64,000 nt of DNA. Source: Isoetes taiwanensis. Lineage: Eukaryota; Streptophyta; Lycopodiopsida; Isoetales; Isoetaceae. The notes below the pieces were generated by a model, which ran no database searches, was not told the DNA's origin, and saw nothing but the letters and a program-made list of their open reading frames with translations. The translations under genes were made by a program, and so were the position numbers. This document shows, piece by piece, positions 1-10,761 of the stretch (within the stretch, counting starts at the first letter, position 1; each line of letters opens with the position of its first letter). The stretch is from the NCBI GenBank assembly GCA_021234155.1, contig JAJEKV010000081.1:576027-640026 (forward strand), given 5' to 3'.

Positions 1-185
1 AAGAGATTCCGTTAGACTTGTATATTTTCCTAGATTCTCTTACAACTTATGAGATTTCCTTATATTCCCTTTAATTCTTCCTCGATTCCCTTTACATTCT
101 AGAAATTTCTAGAACATTTTAGAACTTTCTCGAACATTTTGAAAGTTTCAAAACATCCTAGAATATTATAGTCTATTTTATCTTA
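1..185. repeat. Degenerate GAATCT-type satellite, inverted copy
   Basis: This AT-rich stretch repeats 'gattccctt', 'tctagaa' and 'agattccttat' about every 10-12 bases. Read on the minus strand it gives 'AAGGGAATCTAGG'-like units, the same short motif that fills 16037-17295 in the other orientation. The window therefore opens inside a second, inverted and more decayed block of that satellite. I see no coding potential. Confidence 0.55.
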
Positions 186-237
186 ATTAAAACATTACCC
201 TTAAGTATATTTGAAACATAATTTTTTCATAGAATTA

Positions 238-302
238 ATGCTTGGTCTAGTGGTTAGAGTGGGGGGTTTGGGGGGTTGAGGACCAGGGTTCGAATCACCC
301 CA
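238..302 (+). mobile_element. tRNA-like segment, probable SINE head
   Basis: TGGTCTAGTGGTTAGAG at 243-259 matches an RNA polymerase III A box. GGTTCGAATC at 287-296 is a good B box about 43 bases downstream, as in a tRNA. The anticodon region is only G and T runs (GGGGGGTTTGGGGGG), and no acceptor stem closes around it, so this is not a working tRNA gene. The D-arm and T-arm resemble tRNA-Glu. The simplest reading is the head of a tRNA-derived SINE or an old tRNA pseudogene; its body and 3' tail were not delimited. Confidence 0.45.
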
Positions 303-339
303 ATAACATAAACAATTTTAAAAGCCTTTCCTTAAGGAA

Positions 340-625
340 CGAGCATTCAATATGAGCCTTAGGATCTTAAACTTCGATCAACGATCAAGATCTCATCATA
401 TAAAAGCAATATGAGCCGTGGGATCTATTACATATAATTCCCAAAACCACGTGGACCGTGGGATGTGTCCCCAAGCCATGTGAGCGTGGATCTCGGACCG
501 GCCGGCCAAGATCAGATCAATCTGGACCGTAGGACCGCGGTACACATATTATATGTAAACTCCCAGGCCATCTGGGCCGTAGGATACGTCCCAAATCCAC
601 GTGAGCCGTCGGATCTCGAACGGAC
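340..625. repeat. Degenerate 'gaCCGTgGGATc' repeat block
   Basis: Short variants of GAGCCGTGGGATC recur about every 30-60 bases (near 355, 415, 448, 485, 527, 570 and 605), several preceded by CCACGTG or CCATGTG. Similar CCGTTGGATC strings lie at 15666, 15766 and 19150. No ORF here looks real; the ORFs across 512-924 run through repeats. It is probably the inside of a non-autonomous DNA element. Confidence 0.4.
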
Positions 626-655
626 GGTCGGATAAGCGCGACAAACATAAGAACA

Positions 656-692
656 TATATAGATCAGATATATATATATATATATATACATA
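656..692. repeat. (TA)n microsatellite
   Basis: An almost pure AT/TA run is interrupted once by GATCAGA. It separates the CCGTGGGATC block from the 235-bp tandem repeat. Confidence 0.8.
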
Positions 693-707
693 TGCAATTC
701 TGGCTTG

Positions 708-1412
708 TTTAATAGGTTGGTCATTAGGTAAATTGTCTAAATCTATGAATGGGATACTTTTCACCAGGTCCTTTGTGGATATAGCAACAGATGTTAACAT
801 GAACCATTGCTGGTGGAGCATGTGCATAATAATTGGGACTAATTCATTTACGGATTCGGTTTTTGTTGGATTCATGATGTTTAACCTGCAGGCCTTCTCC
901 AAAGGTAAAAATGGGGTAATTTAAATGATGAATGCTTTGGGTTGGTTTAAATGGGTTCACTATTATGGATAATTTAAGTCAGAAATACTTTCGACCAAAT
1001 CCTTAGTGGATAGGCCTATTGGTTTTAACGTAATCCATTATTAATGGATCATGACCATAATAATTTGAATTTCTCTTTTAACTATTCTGGATAGTGTTGG
1101 AAACTTGGTGGTTAAATTGCAGGCCTTCTCCAACGATAATAATATGGAGAACTATATTGAAGATGCTTCTGACCTGTCTAAATAGGTTGGTTATTCTGCA
1201 TTTATTTATAATTTAGGATAGGGATACTTGTGACCAAGTCCTTTGTGAATTGGCCAACAGTTGTCTAGTGAACCATTTGTAATGGGTCATGAGCATAATA
1301 ATTGGAATTAATTCTTGGATGTTCGGATATTCTTCAGATACTTGGTGGTTAACAGTGAGCATTGCTCCAAAGGTAAAATTGGGAAACTAAATGATGGTCG
1401 CATTGATAGATG
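708..1412. repeat. Three-copy tandem repeat, period about 235 bp
   Basis: Landmarks recur in the same order three times. AATAGGTTGG lies at 711 and 1181, exactly 470 bases (2 x 235) apart, with a diverged form at 948. Each copy then has a 'gataCTTtyaCCAaGTCCTTtGTGgAT' segment, a 'gAaCCATTnnTgGwtCATGnnCATAATAATT' segment and a 'GCAGGCCTTCTCCAAaG' segment. Copies begin near 708, 946 and 1178. A fourth, more decayed copy may follow at about 1413. The middle copy is the most diverged. No copy holds a conserved ORF, so I read this as a small satellite. Confidence 0.75.
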
Positions 1413-1758
1413 GTTGGAATAAGAGAGTATTATTATCGATCTTTGTAACTCCATTTAATAGTGAATCAAGGTAGGATGTGGTGACATTTGCTTTGGTAAC
1501 TTAATAGTATGATGGGGTACAATACTGATGTACTGGACAGGAAGGGTTTATAAGGATTAATCTAAGTTGTGTATGTATTTGGGCTCATAATATTATGTAA
1601 GTCTATGGGCATAATTCATATAATATGAAATATGACCTCTAGCGGAAGCAGATAATGATTATTAGGAGAAATCCAGCATTTGTTCGGGCCCTATAAGGGA
1701 TCTTGCATACTAATATGGTAACTTTATTGAAGGTTATGGTATAACAAATAAATGAAAA
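1413..1758. other. No gene seen
   Basis: AT-rich DNA between the 235-bp repeat and the transposon end. Part may be a worn fourth repeat copy. No ORF, RNA or clear repeat was recognised. AAATGAAAAA at 1750-1759 abuts the transposon end and is discussed there as a possible target-site duplication. Confidence 0.5.
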
Positions 1759-1783
1759 AAGTCGTATTTAATTAAAGTGGGAC
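1759..1783 (+). repeat. Left terminal inverted repeat
   Basis: Twenty-five bases beginning AAGTCGTATTTAATTAAAGT and ending GGGAC. It is the exact reverse complement of 13829-13853 and is present again in direct orientation at 21088-21112. GGGACTC follows directly. Confidence 0.85.
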
Positions 1784-2005
1784 TCATTCCATTCCCATTT
1801 TTTTTCGGAACCCGGTTAATTTACATAAAAAGTAGCACCCCGACCCGAAAACTATCCTTAATTCGAATTTTTGAATAAAACTCAATCCGAATCCGTCTTT
1901 GCAGTTTTTCCCGTGTTCATAAATTAGAACAAAAAACAATGCAACTGAAAGAAAGGAAATTCATTAAAGTTTGAAACCAAAGATGTAGTTGAAAAAGAAT
2001 TTTTA

Positions 2006-2570
2006 TTAATAAATTGAACAGATACAATGTATTTTACATCGGACCTTGAGACCATGGCGGTCTTCTTTGTCACCACTGATCACATCATCTTGGTAGGTGG
2101 TCCACCTTAGGGGATTAACTTGTGGCGCTTCTTCATGCCGTCTGTAAGCCTTGGGGGCAACCTGAAGAGTGTGGAATGCCTCACGTGGAGGTGCCTCTGG
2201 AGCTACCGGCCGACCTGTCCACCCGACTTCTCCACTCGCCTCCCCGCACCTTTCATCGAATATGCTCCTTCCCCAACCTCCGTGGATGTTATGCAATGCT
2301 TGCAATATGCCTTGAGCTTCCCGGACTTTCTCTTTGTTCTTCGCCGTTTCTTTATTCCTGGTGTGTAGCGAGCAACCTCTGAATTCAAGAAGCAACCTTG
2401 TCCCAAAGGCCGGGCAAGAGTGTAGCGTGGACGGATGCGTGCGAACGGTATTTCTTCCGCTTTGAGCGGGATCCGTGCCGCCTGGAGCGGTCTCTGTGAT
2501 GCCCGGCCGGGATGCGTGCCGGTGTCGGATCAGGCTGAACCACCTGGAGCAAGGAGAGTATGATTAACAA
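2006..2570 (-). other. Conserved region of unknown coding status
   Basis: This segment lies between the left inverted repeat and the HAD-like gene and is well conserved in the second copy (21370-21880). Minus-strand reading gives 'QALHNIHGGWGRSIFDER' and 'RRHEEAPQVNPLRWTTYQDD' in both copies. A second minus frame, with 'KLKAYCKHCITSTEVGEGAY', is also open in both, so neither frame is clearly the used one. It is either a third small gene of the element or a long 3' untranslated region. I recognise no domain. Confidence 0.3.
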
Positions 2571-2654
2571 TTACGGTGTCATTACTCAAAACGTAGAAAA
2601 GAACGCGTTGAAATCAAATTACAACGGAGAACATTCATTCCATACAACCGCATC

Positions 2655-2925
2655 CAATGACGTGGGGGTAGTGTCTTTCTCGACTCGAAATGAAAGGCCC
2701 ATAAAGTCAAAGTACAACCATTCTCATTAGAATATGGTTGCATCCAATCACACACGAAGCATACAAATGCTTTTGTCAACGAGACAACTAGCATGCCTTT
2801 CTCGACTCGCGAGTCGAAAGGCCCAAAACCCAATGTACAAGCATTATCATAATAGATTGTACAAGCATTTCATCAACACGACAAGCATGCCTTTCTCGAC
2901 TTCGTGAGTCGAAAGGCATCAAAAC
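2655..2925. repeat. Tandem units each centred on a TTTCTCGACT palindrome
   Basis: Palindromes of the form CCTTTCTCGACT-CGCG-AGTCGAAAGG lie near 2671, 2797 and 2889. They are separated by related AT-rich spacers containing 'TGTACAAGCATT', 'TTTtGTCAACnnGACAA' and 'GCATGCC'. The unit is about 95-125 bases. The same three units occur in the second copy near 22005, 22130 and 22230, with changes concentrated inside the palindromes. They sit downstream of the HAD-like stop codon. Confidence 0.7.
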
Positions 2926-3020
2926 TCAATATACAAGTATATTCATTACAAAATGGTCAATACATGTGTTCACGCGCTCGATTACAATATTCACACAATT
3001 TGACTATCCGGAAAGCGGGG

Positions 3021-4060
3021 TCACTCTTCTTGTTCACCAAAGTATTTGTCGTCCATAGCTTTCATGATGGCTTGCTCTCTCGATCGGGTTCGCGGAGGCT
3101 CGGATAGTTCGTAATGAAAGCACATCGGGACAAGAATGGCAAAGAGGGATTCCGCCAAGACAGACGGAGTCCGAAGGACAACCACCTATCTGTCTCATAT
3201 TCTTCAGTCGATATGGCTTAGCAATGATTGTATTTTTATGCGGCGTTATGATAGCACTTGTAGCGGAGTCGCCTATGATCAGCGTGTTGTGTTTGCCAAA
3301 GTCCTGGAATTGCTCATAAACGATTGTCCAACCTTTTCACCATTATAGGCTTCCCCTTTGTGATGGCTGGATCGAGGGTCCTTCACATGCTTTCGACCCT
3401 TTCGTTTCCCCAAACGAACTTGAACTTCAAAACTGAAATGCCGAGAACACCAAGAACATTGACAATATTTTTCTTTGCCATACAAGACCATATGCCCACT
3501 TCGAATCCCCGTGCCAGGCACCAGTCAATAATTTCCTTAGCTCTGGGCCTCGGATACACTATTTTATGCTCTGTTTTCACTGGGATCTGCGAGGTGTTAA
3601 TCTCGGGGACGTCTTTGTCGTGGTATACTGCAGCCAATACTCCATTGACGTCAAATATTACAAGCTTGGTGGGACCAGCTGGATCCCAGTTGGAGTTTGG
3701 CTCTGACCATATTTCCGGTTCATCGGGATCCAAATGCGGGATCATTAACTTTTCGTGTTCTTTTTCGGCCGTGGCGTCTGTCTTGCTCTGGATTTTCATT
3801 CTCATTCTCCTCGCGACGTGAACCGTTGGAATCCATTGACAATGATCCGGACTCGTTGAGCTCGAATTCCCTGAAATGATGACATCTGTCAGAAAGGAAA
3901 CGAGTTTTCTCGACTTCATGAAATCGAGAATGACAAGAAAAGGTATTGAAAGGAACGAGTTTTCTCGACTCAGCGAGTCGGTAGAAACACCGTAGAGCAA
4001 AAGTAAACTCACCTCAATCTCGGGGTTTTCAATAATGTTTTCGGCAAAGATTCGGTCCAA
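3021..4060 (-). pseudogene. FCP1-like HAD domain, C-terminal part of the fusion gene
   Basis: Reading leftward: an exon ending 'FAENIIENPEIE' at 4013; an intron of 142 bases (3871-4012, GTGAGT...TTTCAG); an acidic linker; then the HAD core with motif I 'VIFDVNGVLA', 'KIVYPRP', motif II 'FEVGIWSCM' and a motif III region 'LIIGDSxTSA'. It ends 'MDDKYFGEQEE' at 3021. FCP1/NIF-type phosphatases normally carry DxDGT or DLDxTL in motif I. Here the second Asp is Asn (D-V-N-G-V), also in the relative at 29404, so ordinary acid-base catalysis may be lost as in TIM50-like proteins. Two palindromes lie inside the intron. The frame breaks at least twice. The family call is good; the substrate is unknown. 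Confidence 0.62.
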
Positions 4061-4980
4061 TCCTTCGACATCCTCGTCTCCGTCGGGGTTTGTCTCTCTC
4101 GTCCTCGCCGCTTTTATCTTGCTTCCATTTGTCTTCCTCTCCTTGAAATGCTCATGAAGCAGATCCAAGTATGACTGAATGGTTTCAACCATGTCCTTAT
4201 TTCCAACCACGGATATAGGTTTCATTCCAAACAAAGATAGCCCCCGAGAGAACGGGCCATTCATGTACCACTGCGATACAATTTGATCTTCCTCGACCAA
4301 AATTGTTATGAAGTACTTGATAACTCTTGGCGGATAGGAATTCTATGTATAGGACCGGTCGCACCATCCTTGTCGACCTTGTCCATCGATGGAACATCCT
4401 CCATAAACCCGCCCCCTTCGGGGTTCCATCCGCTCTTGAGAGATCATGAACTTGTCGAGATAATGATGCTCGCTAGACCACCACTTATCCGAGGTCGCCC
4501 GATCTTGAAATCAAAACCAAAACTATGTTGGCAAAGCTTGGTGCCTTCGGCAAGCCAAGTCTGCACTCATGATCAAGTTCAGATATGGAGTGCATGATCT
4601 TGTTGGTGAAGTTAATATCAGCTGCCCATTGGGAGACAGCGAGTTGTTTGATTGCCCGGCATGCAAAGACAAGGAAACCGAAAGTATCCAGGTCGGTCAT
4701 GTCCGGTTCGCCTTGTACCACTTGCTCTATGTCAGCTTTGTCATAAAAGGGGTGGGGTCTTCGATCATATTGATGGCAAATAGTGCCACGGGTCCGTGCG
4801 CCCGGACCACCAAATCCCTTTGTGTCCCAAAGTAACGAGAAATGGGGGGAGCTATCGTCGCCTTAAATGGGACCACCCCTGAATCAAGCTTCCTTTTCAG
4901 AATTGCCATAGCACGCCTGTTCGTTAGGAAGGGTTTTGACGTTACGCTTTCAGCTTGGTGTTGATGTAGGGTTGACATAG
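4060..4980 (-). pseudogene. Amino-methyltransferase-like region
   Basis: Minus-strand pieces read 'VALFAINMIEDPTPFMTK', 'MTDLDTFGFLVFACRAIKQL', then 'YMNGPFSRGLSLFGMKPISV' and 'NKDMVETIQSYLDLLHEHF'. The order (an acidic/Pro strand, a hydrophobic strand ending in C, later a Gly-containing loop, then an acidic position at the start of a helix) matches the relative at 27950-28740. There the loop reads 'LELHVGGYIAREALMGARRC' in the way N4/N6 amino-methyltransferases read 'LDPFAGSGT..A....GR'. The DPPY-type motif is degenerate, so activity is doubtful even in an intact copy. The fold is inferred by eye only. Confidence 0.35.
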
Positions 4981-5689
4981 ACGGTTCAATTCCTTCATGT
5001 CTTCCTCATCAAGGGCAGCCTTTTTTCCTTGTAAAATCAAAATCATGGTATTCATTAGATGCAACGTTGCGGAACTCCGTGATGCCTTCTTCTTTCCCTA
5101 ACGCCGCCGCTTGTAAAACTTTGGGGCGTGGCATAATCCTTTAGCCCCGCAATTTAGAACTCCCGTCTTCCTCGGCCAGGGATTGTTCCCTCAAGATTTT
5201 GCCTTGTAGGTCAAGCGTTTCTTTGTCCGTGAGGCCACAGATCCTCTTCATGAACTGCTTGTCAAACAACTTGGGGTCGGGCCCGCTTGGAAATTCTCCA
5301 TTGCTGTCCTTCACTTTTGCCTCTTGTCCATTGAGCCCATATTTCCCATTTCTCCCGGACAGCCTCGCTTAAGAATGAGGTCGATTGGTCCGAGAGAGAC
5401 TCCATGCCTTTCCTTGGTGTTCTCTTCTTCTTCTCCTCTTCTTCCTCTCCCTCGTCATCTTCCTGTCCCTCCAAAGAACATATCCGCATAGTTTCTCAAA
5501 GGTCTTCCACTTATCCGGGGAGCCCTCGTTTCCTTTAGGGGACGAGGGACAACCCATGCTTTCCACCATTTTGCCTAAGCGTGTATGATCCAGTCAGGAT
5601 AAAGGGGCTGCATTCGCACAATGTACCAATGTCGAGCATGAAAGTATCTACAAACACCCGTGAATAAACAAGAAATGTTGGCCCAGGTT

Positions 5690-6072
5690 TTCTCGACTTC
5701 GCGAAGTCGAGAAAGTCCCTTTGAATGTCTAATTTTCTTTTTACTTCCTGGGGGTTTCGACTTCAGAAGTGAGAAAGCTCTACATCCTTTGATTTTTTAC
5801 GCATTACCACGGCTTTCGACTGCGAGTCGAGAAACCCCGATGATAATCGGCAAATGTTAGGATGGCGGGGCTTTCTCGACTTCCGAAGCCGAAAAGTCCC
5901 ATTCAATGTCTAATTTTCTTTTATTGTTAAGGGTTTTCTCACTCGCGAAGTCGAAAAGCTCCACATCCTTTGATTTTTAAAATTGTTACTCGGGCTTTCT
6001 TCGACTGAGTCGAAACCCGATAATCGGCAAATGTTAGGATGGCGGGGGCTTTCGACTTCGAAATGGAAAAAT
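5690..6072. repeat. Tandem duplication packed with CTCGACTT/AAGTCGAG palindromes
   Basis: Two copies of a roughly 175-180 base unit share 'caATGTCTAATTTTCTTTT', 'cTaCATCCTTTGATTTTT' and 'CGGCAAATGTTAGGATGGCGG'. Each carries about three imperfect palindromes. The cleanest is TTCTCGACTTCGCGAAGTCG at 5691-5710, continuing AGAA. The spacers are better conserved than the palindromes. This lies in a non-coding part, probably an intron, of the minus-strand gene. Confidence 0.7.
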
Positions 6073-7439
6073 TCAGAGAGTTATTTACCTTACGTAGGCT
6101 GGCACTTTCACGCTATTGTGTTCGGGCGGTGGCTAATGCTGGCCGGTTAGGTTCTCGGGCGCCTCCGTAAAGAACTCGTGCACTCGCTTGGCATATCTAT
6201 CCTTGATCCTTTCTGGCACCTCCTTCTCCGTCTGCAATACTTGAGCCGCCCTAATCGAATGCTGACCCGCCTACAACCCGAACCGGACGTCTTTTCCTTC
6301 GGATCTTCCTCGGACTTCCAGTGAACAACTCACTGTCGATCTGCTAAAAGGTATGACATCCGCAGGCATTGGATCTGCAGCAGATGTCGCACCATCAGGT
6401 TCGGAGAATCTCCGGCATGTGTGCCGGATTAAATTCCACCTGGTTGAACAAGGCGGCATCTCCCGTGCAAACCTTCACCCGTCTAATGTCCGGCGGCGGC
6501 TTGTGTGATATTCCCAACGGATATCTTGAGCTAGGCGGCTCCATTTTACGTACCCCTCTCGAGAAATCCTGATCTGATCATCCGGATCGAGGTTTGGGGA
6601 GTCGACCATATTTCGTCTCCTTCGTCATCGACTCCTCCCTTGTGGTGTCATCATCCCCATCTTTGTTTTTGGTGGACTTTTTGTGTATGAACCACAACAT
6701 TCCCCACTGCGCGAGTGTTGTAGAGTCTTCGGCCGCAGTAGAAGTGAAGCTCCCCGTGATGAGCGGTTTTTTCCCGACTCTGGAAATCTCCATACCAAGC
6801 TCCACGGATGTTAGGGTTCGGCCTCCTTCATCCCTTCGGATCCTTCCACCCAAGGTTCTCGACAATTTAAAGGCGCCAGCCTTTTTTGGGTGCCCTTAGC
6901 CTTGCTCATGGAAGAGTGAGAATAATTTGAAACTGCCAATTTTTGGTCGCGATAGAACTTACTCTTCCGGCGGTCCTCGACATGTAGTGTTAAATGCTTC
7001 GAATTTGGCGCAGAGACGGAGAGCACAACACCGATTTTCTTGTACTTGTCTCCGGAGCTCTTCTTGTCCCTTTGGTGTAGAAACGAGATCTTTCTCCTTC
7101 CCACTTGTCGATACCTCGACATACCACCAAGAATCTGCATTTGTTTCAAGAAGCTCGTCTCCGGTCCCTCGATGATGAAGAATGGAGTTCGCCGGTGATC
7201 ACCGGTGAGTCCGAGGTGAATCTTTTGCAAGAAGAACGGATGGATCGATTAAGGTATTCCGACAAAAGAAAACCTCGAGCTCACAGGGTGTTTGTCTTCT
7301 TCTTCTTGCTGCCCGGTTGGCGAAGCATCCCCTCCGGCCCTCAACTTCTTGGGCCGAGTCATTTCAATATGCCCTCTCATCCTCTTGGACGACTCTGTAA
7401 ATTAAGTTTCCTCCGTTGTTGTGAGTTTTAGGACTGCAT

Positions 7440-10400
7440 GTAAAAAAGATCGGGCGTGTTCTTTAATTTTGAAGTTAAGGACATGCAATCATTTATGAAA
7501 AAGCGGGCTAAAGTGCAACCGGTCGGGCTTTATCCGCCCAAACACTATTTGAAAATTGAATCACATCAAGGGACTAAGTGAGTGGGCGTAGTTTATCTTC
7601 CCTGCGGCATTGGGGAACTTCGAGGTCGGAGGGGATCATCGGCGACTTCCGGAATGGCGCCAGCGGCGCGGTAAGTTTATAACGGCGCCTTGCATATGTG
7701 TTTTTCCTGACCCGTAGCGTCACGATGCAAGCAGTTGAATTGATCGATGAGCACGGAGCTACTAAGGTAGGAAGCGGAGAGGAGCTACCGGTTTAATCGA
7801 ACTCCTACAACTCGGCGCCATGGAAAGGGGGGATCTGTGAATCGCAGCGATACGAGTAATAGATGCGAATACACTCTTGAAGAGACCGGCGAAGAAGCAA
7901 AGACTACGGGTGAGGCCGCGGGATCCGTGGATGATGGCCCAAGGAATTACTGCGTGAAGAGGTGAGTTTGAGAGATGCCTATGTTATTTCGCTTGTAGAA
8001 CATGCCGTATGTGTTTAAATAATGGAACTGGCGATAAGCTCGGCGGATTCGATGTTTCCTTGTCCAAAGATTTCGGCTTGAGAGATGATTTACTCTCTAG
8101 GTTGAGAGATGCTTAAGGAAAACATTGGATCGAGGGTAAAGAAACGATTCGTTTAGGTCCGTTTTTCCATGGATTTTACTTGGAATGTTGTACATAGATC
8201 GCCTAGGACTAAGGCCCGGGGAGATGCGGTTCAAATGCATCCCTTTGTAGTTAGTCGGAGGGCCTCCATCACTGTCCAACCACTCCTCTTCGCAATATTC
8301 GAGGAAGATGGTTCAAAGGAGAGTGGCTCGCATCCACTTGGGACTAAAAACAGAGAATAGAAAGTCAAGATGCTTGTAGAGAATGCAAGCCTTGGCTTCC
8401 TCTGTGGTTTTCCACACAGTGGTTGGTTGTAGAGGCCTCCACCCGGTCAGAGCCCCTCCCTTCCACTATTCGATCGAAGATGGTTCAAGGAGAGTGACTC
8501 GGCTCGGGTTGAGGCCACTGCTACCAGACACGGAGAATTGGCTGGCTAAGGGATTCTCGACTTGCGGTCGAGAATGCACGGCTTCTGTTTATTCTCTCGA
8601 CTTCAAGTCGAGAATGCCTTGGCCATCCGTAACTCCTAAGAGTACACATGGAGTGCCTTGGGTAAGGCATTCCCAGGCTTCATGAGCCGAGAATGCATAC
8701 AGCAAAGCTCCGTGGAATGCATGCATTCTGCGACCACACAATGTGAGAATTGGGTAGTTTGGCCCGCAGACAAGAAAAACACTTCCCTTCGCAATGTCCG
8801 TTAGAAGGAGAGTGTTTAAGATCACCAGCCAGCTCTAGAGTGCACTTGAGTTTCGCCTAACCCGGTCGGTAGCAGCCCAACTCCGGTGGTTAGCCGCCGA
8901 GGTTCTCCACCAATCGAGCCCATCCCCTTCGCAGAATATTCGCAAAGATGGTTGAAGGAGACGGGTCTTTGATTGCAGAGGCCATCTTAATTAATAATAC
9001 GAGAATTGGGTTGTTAGAGTTATTCGCTACAAATAAAACCACTTCCCTTCGCACGTCCGAGGAAGATAGAAGGAGAGTGGTTGAGATCACCGGCAGCCAG
9101 CCCTGCACTAGAGCTCTATGCCGACTCACGAAGTCGAAAAAGCCGCCAGCACCGCTGTTAGTCGCCAGGCCTCCACCCGGGCCGGGAGCCAGTCCTCTTC
9201 GCAATATTCGATGAGCATGGTTCGAAGAGAGAGTGGCTCAGACTGGGTGGAGGCACCTGCGACTGCACAAAGAGCCATTGGCAGGGTATCACATTCTCGA
9301 CTCACGAGTCGAGAAGGCTGCAGCAGGGTTCTAAAGAATGTGAAGACATTGGGTAGCTGTGCAATCCAATCCATCGCGAGTTGAGAATCCCTCAGCCTGC
9401 CGTCCGAGTGTACACTCCCTCTTCTTCGCCTGAAAGTCGAGAAGTTCTCGACTTCATGGAAAGTCGAGAAGAAGGCCTGTACTTCCTTGACGTTGGCAAG
9501 CTGAAGTATTCTCAACTTCACTCCCTTACATGTCTCTGGCAATTGGATTTCTTTGTGAGTTAGAAATGGAGATTCTGTGAAGCAATTCCTATTCTGAATT
9601 CTTGCTGGGAGAAAGACATTCCTAGTTATTTTCTGTTAATGCTCTGCAATATCTTACTTCCTAACACCAGTCTCTGATGATTTCTCTCTCGGTTGCTTGC
9701 TACTATAACCACTATTCTCACTTGTGCATGTACAATGTATTCAATTCAACCACAAGCAAGAAAAATATAACAAAAAACAGAAAACAATACAAAGATTATT
9801 AAGATTAATGAGAAAAGCAGAGAAAAGTGGAGAACAAAGAGAGAAAAGTGGAGAACGAAGACTGAGAAAAATGAGATTAAAAAAGGGTATGATATTACAA
9901 AACATACCACGAAAGATTTGCCGGATGAGGAGGAGGCTTCCGACTTGATTCCATGTGGGTATAGTCGTTGACAAAGCGTGAATAAGGATTTGTTAGGGTC
10001 AGAATTGTAACAGGGGATTAATAAGAGCCTCTAACAAATGTAATATAAGAAAAAATGCACTTAAAGACTTACGTAAAACTAAAAGCAAAGACAAAAAAGG
10101 GCCTCACTTTCTTCTCTCGGTAGCGAACGCCGCTCGAACAATGAACTGCGCTGAGAACTTCTGGCCGGCGTCTGATCGATCGACCAAAGCTGCTGTCATA
10201 AGATGGCGCTGGAATCGATCGGTTTGATCGATACACCGATCCGATAAAGCGCCCTAAGGAAACGGGAGCTTCGAGACCGATCGGAAAACAGGGGAGGAAG
10301 AATGGTCGGGGAGAGGAAGAGGGTGCGATTAATTACGGCTGCACCCTCGAACCTCGTAAAAGTGCAATAATATACTTCACGTGTGGGCCATGCCCTCCAT

Positions 10401-10740
10401 GGCGATGGCGGTCTTGGATTCTTGACGTGGCCCGCGGTTTCAGCCCTGAAGAGGCGTGGCCATGCCAAGATATGAAAGGGTTAGTTATATGTTTATATAT
10501 GTTGTCTTATGTATTTAATAAGGTTTCAATGGTTGAATAGTATCAATGGTATATATGGTTACAATGTTCACATATGGTTTAGAATGAGTGTGGTTGTATG
10601 CTTTAATATGGTTATATGATTTTTAGTTAATATGGTTGTATGATTTAATATGGTTATATTTAATATGTTTGTATGGTTTTATATGGTTCATATGGTCATA
10701 TTTGTGGTGTTTGGGGCTATATGGTTTTAATGTGAGCTTT
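7440..10740. other. Non-coding middle of the transposon
   Basis: No convincing gene piece was found here. 8550-9480 contains at least seven TCTCGACT..AGTCGAGA palindromes (near 8553, 8592, 8664, 9118, 9292 and 9430-9475). It also contains several versions of a 'CGCAATATTCGAnGAnGATGGTTCAAGGAGAGTGgCTC' module (near 8290, 8470, 8930, 9040 and 9200), so it is itself a degenerate tandem of about 200-350 base units. 10100-10470 is GC-richer with GATCGATCG strings. The two genes point away from this interval, so their promoters should lie in it, but no specific promoter element could be assigned. Confidence 0.5.
10490..10735. repeat. AT-rich TATGGTT minisatellite
   Basis: TATGGTT, ATATGGTTATATGATTT and close variants repeat about fifteen times. 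No ORF. It lies directly upstream of the DUF7869 gene remnant. Confidence 0.7.
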
Positions 10741-10761
10741 TTCATTCAGGAGCATGTGAGA

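Larger units (their letters stand above)
3021..7383 (-). pseudogene. Methyltransferase-like plus FCP1/HAD-like gene of the 12-kb transposon, disrupted
   Basis: A multi-exon minus-strand gene remnant. A plausible start near 7383 gives MRGHIEMTRPKKLRAGG followed by an acidic, low-complexity tail. Coding-like pieces follow: 'NADSWWYVEVSTSGKEKD' around 7140-7060, 'GISHKPPPDIRRVKV' near 6500, and 'FDKQFMKRICGLTDKETL' near 5250. Then come a methyltransferase-like region (about 4960-4060) and a FCP1/HAD-like region ending in a stop at 3021-3023. Frame changes between neighbouring pieces, with a few stops, show that it is broken. The same order of domains appears at 25081-30021 on the plus strand, which is the main reason to treat these pieces as one gene. 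Exon borders are mostly unproven. Confidence 0.5.

Noticed and set aside
238-302. Functional tRNA gene
   Set aside because: A and B boxes are good, but the anticodon arm is homopolymeric and no acceptor stem forms.
549-924. Overlapping 107- and 117-codon ORFs
   Set aside because: They run through the (TA)n tract and the first 235-bp repeat unit. The other repeat units do not keep the frame.
7060-7140. Methyl-CpG-binding (MBD-like) domain in the minus-strand piece NADSWWYVEVSTSGKEKD
   Set aside because: Only a faint W...SGK...P.G resemblance over a short stretch, with no counterpart seen in the relative at 25-28 kb.
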